Assembly: GCA_023416515.1 (NCBI GenBank)
Contig: JAEZHP010000100.1
Location: 1-57,985 of the forward strand
Length of the DNA stretch: 57,985 bases
Direction of reading: 5' to 3'
DNA from: Pseudomonadota bacterium
Lineage (GTDB): Bacteria; Pseudomonadota; Alphaproteobacteria; Sphingomonadales; Sphingomonadaceae
Shown piece after piece: positions 34,442 to 45,565 of this stretch (position 1 is the stretch's first letter; the number at the start of each line of letters is the position of its first letter). The notes beneath the pieces were generated by a model. That model saw only the letters and a program-made list of their open reading frames with translations. It was not told the origin of the DNA and did not search any database. A program made the translations under genes and the position numbers.

Positions 34442-35314
34442 ATGGCCAGCCTCAAGGCACTCAAAGGGCGGATCGCGTCGGTCAAGTCGACGCAGAAGAT
34501 CACCAGGGCGATGAAGACCGTCGCCGCGGCGAAGCTGCGCCGCGCGACGGACCAGGCCGTTGCCGGCCGCCCCTATGCCGAGAGGCTTGAGGCGGTGATG
34601 GCGAGCCTGGCGTCGAAGATCGTCGTCGGTCCGCAGAGCCCGAAGCTCCTCGCCGGCACCGGCAGGGACCAGGTTCACCTGATCGTCGTCGCGACCGGCG
34701 AGCGCGGTCTCGCCGGCGGCTTCAACGCCAATATCGTCAAGGCTGCCCGGCGTCTGGCGGAGCGGCTGGAAGCGGAGGGCAAGACCGTCCGCTTCTACCT
34801 GGCCGGCCGCAAGGGCCGGGTGCTCAAGCGCTTCTACCCGCAGGGCATCCATCACGACCAGGACATGAGCGGAATGCGCAGCCCGGCGTTCGATCACGCC
34901 CAGGCCGTCGCCCAGGACCTTATCGCCCGCTACGAAGCCGGCGAGTTCGACGTCGCCCACCTCGTCTACTCGACCTTCCGCTCGGCGCTGGTCCAGGAGC
35001 CGACCGAGCGGCAGATCATCCCGGTCAAGGTGCCTGAAGGCGCCGAGGGCGGCGCCAGCGCCGCGGTGGAATATGAGCCGGACGAGGAAGAAATCCTCGC
35101 CACGCTCCTTCCCCGCAACGTTGCGGTCCAGATCTACCGCGCGCTGCTCGAGAACCAGGCCGGTTTCTACGGCGCGCAGATGACCGCGATGGACAATGCG
35201 ACGCGCAACGCCGGCGACATGATCAACCGCCTGTCGATCGAGTATAACCGATCGCGTCAGGCCGCGATCACCAAGGAACTCATCGAGATCATCTCGGGCG
35301 CAGAAGCGCTCTAA
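34442..35314 (+). CDS. atpG: ATP synthase F1 subunit gamma
   Basis: A 290-residue central rotor shaft. The N-terminal coiled-coil strand has SVKSTQKITRAMKTVAAAKL and the C-terminal strand has AMDNATRNAGDMINRLSIEYNRSRQAAIT, the two halves of the shaft. GERGLAGGFN is the conserved Rossmann-like core. Alphaproteobacterial-type insert VPEGAEGGASA is present. 11 bp after atpA. Confidence 0.97.
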   Translation: MASLKALKGRIASVKSTQKITRAMKTVAAAKLRRATDQAVAGRPYAERLEAVMASLASKIVVGPQSPKLLAGTGRDQVHLIVVATGERGLAGGFNANIVKAARRLAERLEAEGKTVRFYLAGRKGRVLKRFYPQGIHHDQDMSGMRSPAFDHAQAVAQDLIARYEAGEFDVAHLVYSTFRSALVQEPTERQIIPVKVPEGAEGGASAAVEYEPDEEEILATLLPRNVAVQIYRALLENQAGFYGAQMTAMDNATRNAGDMINRLSIEYNRSRQAAITKELIEIISGAEAL

Positions 35315-35341
35315 CCCCGTTCGACGAAGCAGGAAAAACAC

Positions 35342-36813
<1,472 letters not shown>

Positions 36814-36814
<1 letters not shown>

Positions 36815-37077
36815 TGGCTCTTCACTTCGAACTGGTCACCCCGGAGCGCCTCGTGCGCTCCGACGAGGTGTACATGGTCGTGGTCCCCGGCACCGAAGGC
36901 GACTTCGGTGTCCTGGAGGGCCACGCGCCCTTCATGTCGACCATGCGCAACGGCGACCTCCTCATCCATCGCAGCGCGGGCGTCGAGCCCGAGCGGATCG
37001 CGATCGAGGGCGGTTTCGCCGAGGTGAATGAGCGCGGCCTCACCGTCCTCGCCGAACGGGCCGAGGTCGCCGCTTAG
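36814..37077 (+). CDS. atpC: ATP synthase F1 subunit epsilon, short form
   Basis: Only 87 residues, against about 135-140 in E. coli. The N-terminal beta-sandwich is complete (LHFELVTPERLV, GTEGDFGVLEGHAPFMS, FAEVNERGLTVLAERA), but the C-terminal helical hairpin that inhibits ATP hydrolysis is absent. Alphaproteobacteria use a separate inhibitor (zeta) instead, which fits. Its stop overlaps the convergent DUF6265 stop by 4 bp. Confidence 0.96.
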
Positions 37078-37619
37078 GGCCTCCCGTCGGGCTGGCGCAG
37101 ATAGGTGTAGGTGTTGGCCTGGCTGCCGTCGATCAGCGAGATCGTTGCGATCAGCCTGTCACCCTCGCGCCGATAGACAATCCGCTGAGGATAATCATGC
37201 GCGGCATTCTCCGCGACGAACTCGTTTGGCCCGGCACTGACGATGGAGAAGCGTGAGGGCGCGGCGCCGCCCGGCGAGGCATAGAAGCCCAGGCTGCCGT
37301 CCCGATCGACCGCGATTCGCATGAACTCGTAGGACCGCGTGCGCTGGTCGAACACCTCCCGCGCCACGCCGAGCATCGATCCACGCAGTGGAGCGGTCCA
37401 CAGCTCCTCGTTGGTGAACATCGGCCGCCCCGGCACCGACCGCCAGCTGCCGGCGAGCCATTGGAGCTGCTGCAATCGCTCCTGACCCGCTGTCTCTTCG
37501 CGGCTGAGCGGCGTTTGGGCCGATCGCACCGTCCTCGGCGGCTGAACCGGCGCAGGCTGCGGCGCGGGCTGGACAGTGCCAAGCGCACCCAAGGCCATCG
37601 ACAAGAACTGAACGATCAT
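37074..37619 (-). CDS. DUF6265-type exported protein
   Basis: About 181 residues. A hydrophobic N-terminal signal (MIVQFLSMALGALGTVQ) is followed by a Pro-rich linker and a beta-barrel-like domain starting LQWLAGSWRSVPG, with NEELWTAPLRGSMLGVAREV and AHDYPQRIVYRREG, typical of DUF6265. Function unknown. GGGGG precedes ATG 37619; an in-frame start at 37649 is less likely. It follows the DMT transporter gene by 33 bp and converges on atpC. Confidence 0.8.
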   Translation of the reverse strand: MIVQFLSMALGALGTVQPAPQPAPVQPPRTVRSAQTPLSREETAGQERLQQLQWLAGSWRSVPGRPMFTNEELWTAPLRGSMLGVAREVFDQRTRSYEFMRIAVDRDGSLGFYASPGGAAPSRFSIVSAGPNEFVAENAAHDYPQRIVYRREGDRLIATISLIDGSQANTYTYLRQPDGRP

Positions 37620-37652
37620 CCCGCTTCCCCCTTGGGGCGAAGCTAGCATTGG

Positions 37653-38570
37653 TCAGGAGGCCTTGGCCACCTGGCCGGGACGCTGCTTGTGCCACAGCCA
37701 CAGTCCGCCCGAGATGATTAGTACGGCGCCGATTGCCTTGGGCAGGGTCGGCACGTCCCCGAACAGCAGCAGCCCGGCGCCGGTGGCGACGAGCAGCTGG
37801 ACATAGGTCATCGGCGCGATGGTCGCCGCCGAGGCAAGCTCAGTCGCGCGGAAGATGCACCAGTGGCCGAGCGTCGCAGTCACCGCGACGATGGCGCAGC
37901 GAAGCACCACGCTCCATTCCGGGGTGGTGATCGCCAGGCGCGGCTCCCCGCTCAGATGCCCGGCCACAGCCAGGGCGAGAAGCACCGGCACCGCCATCAT
38001 TGCGACCAACATCTGCATGACCATCGCGGGCGCGAGGCCGGCGGCCTGGCGGTTGAGGATGATGAGGCAGGACATCGCGACTGCGGCGAGCAGCGGAAAG
38101 AAGGCCTCGAGGCCGAGCTCCAGGACGTTGGGCCGCAAGATCAAAAGAACGCCGGCGGACGCGAGCAGGATCGACACCAGCACGGCCGGCGCGGGCCGCT
38201 CGCGAAGGAAAATGAAGGACAGGATCACCGTCCACACGGGGCTGGTGAACACGATGGCGGTGGCGTCGGCGAGCGGCATCACCATCACGCCCATGAAGAA
38301 GCCGAAGGTCGCGACCGCGACCGCGGCGCCGCGCCCTGCCTGAAGCCACGGCCTCGGAAGGCGAAAGGCCGAGCGGCCGTAGGCCAGGCGCACATAGACT
38401 GCGAGGCCAATCGCTCCGATCGAGTAGCGAAGAAGCGCGATCCCGCTTCCGGACCATTGGCCGGCCATCGTCTTCACGACCGCATCCCCGACCGACAGCA
38501 GGAAGAAACCGGCGAGCGCGATGAGCAGCGCCTTCCTGGGCGCGGTCGCGTGAGAGGCGGGAGCGTTCAC
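37653..38570 (-). CDS. DMT-family transporter (two EamA domains)
   Basis: A 305-residue inner-membrane protein with ten predicted helices in two EamA repeats, each about 140 residues. Features include DAVVKTMAGQWSGSGIALLRY at the first repeat, and PLADATAIVFTSPVWTVI. Such proteins export metabolites such as amino acids; the substrate is unknown. It is divergent from cpaF and upstream of the DUF6265 gene. Confidence 0.88.
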   Translation of the reverse strand: MNAPASHATAPRKALLIALAGFFLLSVGDAVVKTMAGQWSGSGIALLRYSIGAIGLAVYVRLAYGRSAFRLPRPWLQAGRGAAVAVATFGFFMGVMVMPLADATAIVFTSPVWTVILSFIFLRERPAPAVLVSILLASAGVLLILRPNVLELGLEAFFPLLAAVAMSCLIILNRQAAGLAPAMVMQMLVAMMAVPVLLALAVAGHLSGEPRLAITTPEWSVVLRCAIVAVTATLGHWCIFRATELASAATIAPMTYVQLLVATGAGLLLFGDVPTLPKAIGAVLIISGGLWLWHKQRPGQVAKAS

Positions 38571-38671
38571 GTGGGCTCCCGTGCGGATGGGTTAGGCAAT
38601 TGTCAAAGTTTCCCGCCTATTCACCCTGTCAGCCGGGGAAATCCAATGTTTTGGGCGAGGTAGGCCAGGAT

Positions 38672-40189
38672 ATGAGTGCTTTTGGACGTCGCAGCGGGGC
38701 CAGCGGACCGGGCGGTGCCCGTCCGTCCTTCGGTGTCGCCAAGCCGATGAAGGGCCCGGCGCCGATCGCTCCGGACAATGGCGGCGGCTCGCAATTCCCG
38801 CCGATCGAGAGCCTTCCCAGCGCCATAGGTCCGTCACCGCCGGTGATCGACCGAAGCGACGCGATGGCCCGCCTCGACGACCGGCAGGCGCAGAGCGGGG
38901 AGCAAGGCAATTCCCGCGGCGAGGGCTTCGAGGCCTCGATCCACCGGATCAAAGAGCAGGTGCTTCCGCGCCTCCTGGAGCGAGTCGACCCCGAAGCGGC
39001 GGCGACCCTCAGCAAGGACGAGCTCGCGGAGGAATTCCGTCCGATCATCGGCGAGGTTCTCGCGGAGCTGAAGATCAACCTCAACCGGCGCGAGCAGTTC
39101 GCCCTCGAGAAGGTGCTCGTCGACGAGCTTCTGGGCCTCGGGCCGCTCGAGGAGCTGCTCAATGATCCCGACGTGTCGGACATCATGGTCAATGGTCCGA
39201 CCCAGACCTACATCGAGCGCAAGGGCAAGCTCGAGCTCGCCCAGATCCAGTTCCGCGACGAGGACCATCTCCTCCAGATTGCCCAGCGGATCGTTAACAA
39301 GGTCGGCCGCCGAGTCGACCAGACGACTCCGCTCGCCGACGCCCGCCTCCAGGACGGAAGCCGCGTCAACGTCATCATCCCGCCGCTCTCCTTGCGCGGC
39401 ACCGCCATCTCGATCCGTAAATTCTCCGAGAAGCCGATCACCCTCGACATGATGAAGGGTTGGGGGTCGATGTCGGACAAGATGGCGACCCTGCTCAAGA
39501 TCGCGGGCGCCAGCCGCATGAATATCATCGTCTCGGGTGGCACCGGCTCGGGCAAGACGACGATGCTCAACGCCCTGTCGAAGCTGATCGACCCGGGCGA
39601 GCGAGTCATCACCATCGAGGACGCCGCCGAGCTTCGGCTTCAGCAGCCGCACTGGTTGCCGCTGGAAACCCGTCCGCCCAACCTCGAAGGACAGGGCGCG
39701 ATCAGCATCCGCGACCTCGTCATCAACGCTCTTCGTATGCGGCCGGACCGGATCATCCTCGGCGAGATCCGCGGCCCGGAATGTTTCGACATGCTCGCGG
39801 CCATGAACACCGGCCACGACGGCTCGATGTGCACACTCCACTCCAACAGCCCGCGCGAGGCGCTGGCGCGTATGGAAAACATGGTGATGATGTCGGACAT
39901 CAAGGTTCCGAAGGAAGCGATCTCGCGTCAGATCGCCGACTCGGTCGACCTCATCGTCCAGGTGAAGCGCCTCCGCGACGGTTCGCGCCGAACCACCAAC
40001 ATCACCGAGGTGATCGGAATGGAGGGCGACGTCATCGTCACCCAGGAGCTGTTCAAGTTCGAATATCTGGACGAGACTCCGGACGGCAAGATCATCGGCG
40101 AATATCGCTCGATGGGCCTTCGTCCCTACACGCTCGAAAAGGCCAAGATGTTCGGCTTCGACCAGCCCTATCTCGAGGCCTGCCTCTAG
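38672..40189 (+). CDS. cpaF: CpaF/TadA-type secretion ATPase
   Basis: A 505-residue hexameric ATPase of the type II/IV secretion superfamily that powers Flp/Tad pilus assembly. A Pro/Gly-rich N-terminus precedes the core: DELLGLGPLEELL, Walker A GGTGSGKTT near residue 288, Asp box ITIEDAAELRL, Walker B LRMRPDRIILGEIRG and MNTGHDGSMCTLHSN. ATG at 38672 (AGGA just upstream) is preferred over an in-frame start at 38600. No other tad/cpa gene is in the window, which is unusual for this family. Confidence 0.93.
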   Translation: MSAFGRRSGASGPGGARPSFGVAKPMKGPAPIAPDNGGGSQFPPIESLPSAIGPSPPVIDRSDAMARLDDRQAQSGEQGNSRGEGFEASIHRIKEQVLPRLLERVDPEAAATLSKDELAEEFRPIIGEVLAELKINLNRREQFALEKVLVDELLGLGPLEELLNDPDVSDIMVNGPTQTYIERKGKLELAQIQFRDEDHLLQIAQRIVNKVGRRVDQTTPLADARLQDGSRVNVIIPPLSLRGTAISIRKFSEKPITLDMMKGWGSMSDKMATLLKIAGASRMNIIVSGGTGSGKTTMLNALSKLIDPGERVITIEDAAELRLQQPHWLPLETRPPNLEGQGAISIRDLVINALRMRPDRIILGEIRGPECFDMLAAMNTGHDGSMCTLHSNSPREALARMENMVMMSDIKVPKEAISRQIADSVDLIVQVKRLRDGSRRTTNITEVIGMEGDVIVTQELFKFEYLDETPDGKIIGEYRSMGLRPYTLEKAKMFGFDQPYLEACL

Positions 40190-40192
40190 GGT

Positions 40193-40390
40193 TCAGTCCC
40201 CGAGCTTGAAGCCGAGGATCGCAAGCGCAAGCACGGCGAACATCGCGGCGACCTGAATCCCGCGCCACGGCACCCAGCCGACGTCGTCGAGGCTGGTGCG
40301 CCGCTCGCGTCTTCGGTCCGCGAGAGCAGCCACGATCGCCAGAACAAGCGCGACCCCAGCCGCTCCCCAAGACCATTGTTGCGCCGTCAT
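40193..40390 (-). CDS. Small two-helix membrane protein
   Basis: A 65-residue protein with two transmembrane helices (about 8-25 and 46-61) and a short basic loop DRRRERRTSLDDVGWVPWRG between them. Function unknown; such proteins are frequent in sphingomonads. Ends 3 bp from the cpaF stop, tail to tail, and is divergent from the methyltransferase. Confidence 0.6.
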   Translation of the reverse strand: MTAQQWSWGAAGVALVLAIVAALADRRRERRTSLDDVGWVPWRGIQVAAMFAVLALAILGFKLGD

Positions 40391-40466
40391 TCCCGATCCT
40401 TCATCACTCCGGGCACGACATCTGGTGCGTTCCGGTCCGGGGCGCAATCCGATCCGGGGAGGAATA

Positions 40467-41324
40467 ATGAAGCGCTTGAAACTCAGCTTGGCCGTCGCCC
40501 TGCTTGCCGGCGGCGGAGCGGCGCTCGCCGCCCAGCAGCATGGCGGCCACCACCAGGCTCATGCGGACGTCGGCACCCACCAGCCTTGGCACGATTCGCT
40601 TCATGCCGCCGTCGCCGCGCCCACCCGTACGCCGGCGAACGTCCAGCGCGACCGTTATCGCAATCCCTTCGACACCCTCGCCTTCTTCGGAGTCCGGCCC
40701 AACCAGACGGTGGTGGAGATCTGGCCCGGCGGCGGCTGGTACACCGAGATTCTTGCGCCCTACGTCCGCCAGGGCGGCGGCACCTATTATGCCGCCTCGC
40801 TCGGCGAGCCGCGCGCTCTCAACCGGATGATGACCGAGAATTCGGGGCTTTACGGAAATATCCGCCTCGCGGAATTCCCCGCCTTCGAAGCCGAGGACAC
40901 GCGCGTTCCGGATGGGAGCGCCGACGTGGTCCTCACCTTCCGGAACGTCCACAATTGGCGGATGGGCTATCAGCGCGACCGCCAGGATTACAGCGCCGAG
41001 GCTTTCCGCCAGATGTTCGCGATGCTGAAACCGGGCGGAGTCCTGGGGATCGTCGACCACCGCCTTCCGGAAGATGCCGATGCCGAGCGCGAACGCTCGA
41101 GCGGCTATATCAAGACCTCGACCGTCCGCCGCCTCGCCGAGCAGGCCGGCTTCGAATTCGTCCGCTCGAGCGAGATCAATGCCAATCCGCGCGACACCGC
41201 CGACTGGCCGAACGGCGTGTGGACTCTGCCGCCGTCCCTGCGCCTCGGCGAGCAGGACCGCGACCGCTACCTCGCGATCGGCGAGAGCGACCGGATGACG
41301 CTTATGTTTCGGAGGCCGCGCTAA
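40467..41324 (+). CDS. Exported methyltransferase-fold protein
   Basis: A 285-residue protein with a class I SAM-methyltransferase fold: motif I VVEIWPGGGWYTEIL, the acidic segment ADVVLTFRNVHNW and MLKPGGVLGIVDHR. It begins with a signal peptide (MKRLKLSLAVALLAGGGAALA before AQQ) followed by a His-rich stretch (QHGGHHQAHADVGTH). Export is odd because SAM is cytoplasmic. GGGGAGGA 5 nt before the ATG is strong. Similar exported members occur in alphaproteobacteria, of unknown function. Ends 6 bp from convergent phaR. Confidence 0.85.
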   Translation: MKRLKLSLAVALLAGGGAALAAQQHGGHHQAHADVGTHQPWHDSLHAAVAAPTRTPANVQRDRYRNPFDTLAFFGVRPNQTVVEIWPGGGWYTEILAPYVRQGGGTYYAASLGEPRALNRMMTENSGLYGNIRLAEFPAFEAEDTRVPDGSADVVLTFRNVHNWRMGYQRDRQDYSAEAFRQMFAMLKPGGVLGIVDHRLPEDADAERERSSGYIKTSTVRRLAEQAGFEFVRSSEINANPRDTADWPNGVWTLPPSLRLGEQDRDRYLAIGESDRMTLMFRRPR

Positions 41325-41330
41325 GCGGCG

Positions 41331-41879
41331 TCAGCCGCCCAGCTTGTCGAGCTTCTTTTGCATCTCGGCGAGCTGGGCGCGAAGCTCGGCGAGTTCGCTC
41401 CTCGAAGCCTCGGGCGCCGGCGCTTCCTTGGTCGGCGGGCGCATCCCCGACGCAGCCGCGGTGAACATTTCCATGTTGCGCCGGGTCATCTCGGCGATCG
41501 GGTTGGCCGTCAGCGCGCCGCTCACCGCGTCTCTGAACTGGCTCTGGTTGCGCTGAAGCGACTCCAGCGAGGCCTCCAGATATTGCGGCACGAACGACTG
41601 CATCTGGTCGCCATACATTCCGATCAGCTGGCGCAGGAAATTGACCGGCAGAAGCGTCGTCCCGCGCGCCTCCTCGTCCATGATGATCTGGGTGAGGACG
41701 CTGTGGGTGATATCCTCGCCGCTCTTCGCGTCGATCACTTTGAAGTCGCGTTTCTGGCGCACCATTTGCGCAAGCCGGTCGAGCGTGATGTATGAGGAGC
41801 TCTCGGTGTCGTAGAGACGCCGGTTCGCATATTTCTTGATGACGACGACATTCTCGTCATTGGACTTGGACGTCGCCAT
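41331..41879 (-). CDS. phaR: Polyhydroxyalkanoate synthesis repressor PhaR
   Basis: A 182-residue regulator that binds both PHA granules and phasin/PHA promoters. The PHB/PHA DNA-binding domain is complete (VVIKKYANRRLYDTESSSYITL, RDFKVIDAKSGEDIT), then the accumulation-regulator domain (LPVNFLRQLIGMYGDQMQSFVPQYLE) and a C-terminal coiled coil (AELRAQLAEMQKKLDKL). AAGGA 7 nt upstream of ATG 41879 is a good site. Its start codon overlaps that of the divergent PhaC-like gene. Confidence 0.92.
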   Translation of the reverse strand: MATSKSNDENVVVIKKYANRRLYDTESSSYITLDRLAQMVRQKRDFKVIDAKSGEDITHSVLTQIIMDEEARGTTLLPVNFLRQLIGMYGDQMQSFVPQYLEASLESLQRNQSQFRDAVSGALTANPIAEMTRRNMEMFTAAASGMRPPTKEAPAPEASRSELAELRAQLAEMQKKLDKLGG

Positions 41880-42957
41880 GCCGGGATCCTTCAACAGCGC
41901 GGGCCGTGCCCTACCACCTTCCTTTGCCGCACTGCAACACAGGCCGCGGCCCCTCCTCCTGTTCCTCGATCTTGTGCGCAGCAAGACCGCAGCAAACCCG
42001 CAGCAATTGGCTCGGGTGCTGGCGGGTTTGCGCAGATATCAGGAGGCGCCGAGGGCCGCTCCCCTGGAGGACGCCCCGGTACTCGCCGAACGGATGGGCG
42101 CGGCCTTGCGCGACTATGGCGGCGACGGACCCGACATCCTGTTCGTGCCCTCGCTGATCAACCCGCCGAACGTGCTCGACCTCGGCGACCGCTCGCTTCT
42201 TCGATGGCTGGCGAGCCAGGGCCGGCGGGTTCTCCTGCTCGATTGGGGTTGGCCTGGCGAGGATCGGCACCGCCTGTCGGTCGGCGGCCATGTCGAGGAG
42301 ATCCTGTTGCCGCTGATGGCAACGCTCGGCCGGGCGCCGGACCTCGCCGGCTATTGCCTGGGCGGGACGATGGCCGTCGCGGCGGCTCAGCTCGGCGGCG
42401 CGCGCAGCCTGGTCACGATCGCCGCGCCGTGGCGCTTCGACGGCTTTCCGATGGGTGAACGCGAACGGCTCGTGGATCTATGGCAAGGGAGCAAGGCAGT
42501 TGCAGAACGGCTCGGCGTGCTTCCGATGGAGGCGCTTCAGGTCGCCTTCTGGAGTCTCGATCCGGAGCGCACGGTGAGCAAGTTCGAAGAATTCGCCGGA
42601 CTCGAAGGGCAAGTGGCTGCCAGCTTCGTCGCCCTCGAAGATTGGGCGAACGACGGTCCGCCCATCGCCGCCGCGGCCGCACGAGAGATGTTCGAGGACC
42701 TGCTCGGGACGGACCTTCCGGGCAGTGGACGATGGCGGGTCGGCGGAGAGGTCATCAATCCCGTCTCCCTCCCCTGCCCGCTCCTCAACATCGTCTCGAC
42801 CACCGACCGCATTGTCCCCGCGGCTTGCGCGATCCCGGCGGGAGAGCGAATCGATCTGGCCCGCGGCCATGTCGGCATGGTCGTCGGCTCGAAGGCCAGG
42901 GAGGAGCTGTGGAAGCCCCTTGCCTCGTGGCTTTCCCGGGCCAGCCCCGCTTGCTAG
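41878..42957 (+). CDS. PhaC-like alpha/beta hydrolase (short polyhydroxyalkanoate polymerase homologue)
   Basis: A 359-residue alpha/beta-hydrolase resembling PHA synthase. The lipase-type box is GYCLGG with Cys160 in place of serine, as in PhaC, and the LLLDWGWPGED and NPPNVLDL segments also match. Catalytic Asp (TTDRIVP) and His (GHVGMVV) are present. The size equals class III PhaC, but no PhaE is nearby; granule-associated hydrolase is an alternative. ATG 41878 is the only suitable start; its codon overlaps the phaR ATG on the other strand. Confidence 0.8.
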   Translation: MPGSFNSAGRALPPSFAALQHRPRPLLLFLDLVRSKTAANPQQLARVLAGLRRYQEAPRAAPLEDAPVLAERMGAALRDYGGDGPDILFVPSLINPPNVLDLGDRSLLRWLASQGRRVLLLDWGWPGEDRHRLSVGGHVEEILLPLMATLGRAPDLAGYCLGGTMAVAAAQLGGARSLVTIAAPWRFDGFPMGERERLVDLWQGSKAVAERLGVLPMEALQVAFWSLDPERTVSKFEEFAGLEGQVAASFVALEDWANDGPPIAAAAAREMFEDLLGTDLPGSGRWRVGGEVINPVSLPCPLLNIVSTTDRIVPAACAIPAGERIDLARGHVGMVVGSKAREELWKPLASWLSRASPAC

Positions 42958-42984
42958 AGCGCCCCCAATCGCAGGAGTTCTGAC

Positions 42985-44159
<1,175 letters not shown>

Positions 44160-44160
<1 letters not shown>

Positions 44161-44486
44161 TGGCAACGAACGCACCGACCATCGCCGCCGCCATGCGCCG
44201 CGGCCGCCGAAGCGTGATCGAGCATCTGACCAGCGTCGGGGCGACGAGCGGCGACGCTGCCGTCACCTATCAACCGCAGGACCATTCCCTGCGCAAGGGC
44301 TTGAGCTATCTGATGGCCCAGGATGTAGTGCAGCTCACGCAGGACGGCCGCTACTGGCTTGACCAGGCGGCGGCCGAGGAGTGGCGGCGCAACTCCCGAG
44401 CCCAGACGGCGCTCATCGCCGGAGGAGCGGTCGCGGCTCTGGGTGTGGCCTTGTGGCTTCGCCGTTCCCGCAAGAACCGCGACTAG
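44160..44486 (+). CDS. Small tail-anchored membrane protein of unknown function
   Basis: A 108-residue protein whose ATG overlaps the thiolase TAA (TAATG). A soluble N-terminal helical part (AAAMRRGRRSVIEHL, KGLSYLMAQDVVQLTQDGRYWL, a winged-helix-like look) is followed by one C-terminal helix (about 83-100) and a basic end RRSRKNRD, so it is probably tail-anchored. No family recognised. A link to granule or fatty-acid metabolism is inferred only from the overlap. Ends 10 bp from alr. Confidence 0.65.
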
Positions 44487-44496
44487 CGGAAAGGCT

Positions 44497-45534
44497 CTAG
44501 CTCCACACCCGCGTGTAACGGCTGCCGAGGGTCGTCAGCAGCTCATACTGGCTGAGGCCCGATTGCCGGGCCGCGCTCGGCAGGTCGAAATCGAGCTCGA
44601 CCCAGTCACCTTCCGTGATGTCCGGCACCCCGTCGACCCGGATCGCGGTGAGGTCCATCGACACTCGGCCGACGACTGGAAGCAGCGTCTCGCCGCGAAG
44701 CGCCCGGCCGCTGCCAGAGAAGCCGCGCAGATAGCCGTCGGCATAGCCGACGTTGAGGATCGCAAGCTCGCACGGCTCGCGGGCAACGAAGGTCGCGTTG
44801 TAGCCGACCGATCCGCCCGCCTGGACGCGCTTGCGCTGGATCACCCGCGCCTCGACTCGAACGACCTGAGCGATGTGCCCCGCCGCTTCGGCACGCGGGA
44901 TGCCGCCATAGAGGGCGAGCCCGGGCCGGGTGAGGTCGAAAGCATTATCGGCGCCGAGGCAGATGCCGGCGCTGTTCGACAGGCTTCGCCGCTTGGCCGG
45001 CACCCGTGCCGACACCTGTTCGAACAACCGCCGTTGCTCGTCATTCTTGGCGACATCCTCATCGGCGCAAGCGAAATGGCTGAGGAAGGTCTCGATCTCG
45101 AGCCCGTCGAGCGCGCCCGCCGCGACTTCTTCCGGCAACAGGCCAAGCCGGTTGATGCCGGTGTCGATCATGACGTCGCAAGGCCGCCCGGTCTCGCGCC
45201 AGCGCCGAGCCTGTGCCGCCGTGTTGATCACTGGCCGCGCCGGGGACGTGAGGGCGTAGGCTAGATCTTCCCCGAAGAAGCCGTGAAGCACGCTAAGCGA
45301 CGCGCCCTCGATCAGGTCGGCGACTCCCTCCGCTTCCGCCCAGGTGGCGACGAAGAAATCACGGCAACCGGCGTCAGCCAAGCGCCGCACCACCTCGCGC
45401 GCGCCGAGGCCGTAGGCGTCCGCCTTCACCGCGGCTCCGCAGGCCGCTTCGCCGCTCTTCGCCTTCAGCCAGCGCCAATTGGCGACGAGGGCGGCGCTGT
45501 CGAGGCGCAGGCGGAGCGGTGGGGCCAAGGGCAT
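44497..45534 (-). CDS. alr: Alanine racemase
   Basis: A PLP-dependent racemase (345 residues) supplying D-alanine for peptidoglycan. The PLP lysine is Lys37 in AAVKADAYGLG. The catalytic tyrosine lies in SVGYNATFV, and the ISMDLTAI-like VGRVSMDLTAI and ELDFDLP C-terminal segments are present. ATG 45534 (MPLAPPLRL) is preferred; an in-frame start at 45564 would nearly meet the MFS stop. It lies 31 bp downstream of the MFS gene on the same strand. Confidence 0.94.
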   Translation of the reverse strand: MPLAPPLRLRLDSAALVANWRWLKAKSGEAACGAAVKADAYGLGAREVVRRLADAGCRDFFVATWAEAEGVADLIEGASLSVLHGFFGEDLAYALTSPARPVINTAAQARRWRETGRPCDVMIDTGINRLGLLPEEVAAGALDGLEIETFLSHFACADEDVAKNDEQRRLFEQVSARVPAKRRSLSNSAGICLGADNAFDLTRPGLALYGGIPRAEAAGHIAQVVRVEARVIQRKRVQAGGSVGYNATFVAREPCELAILNVGYADGYLRGFSGSGRALRGETLLPVVGRVSMDLTAIRVDGVPDITEGDWVELDFDLPSAARQSGLSQYELLTTLGSRYTRVWS

Positions 45535-45565
45535 GCGCGCCCGTAGCGCGGCGGTGCCCCCCAAT

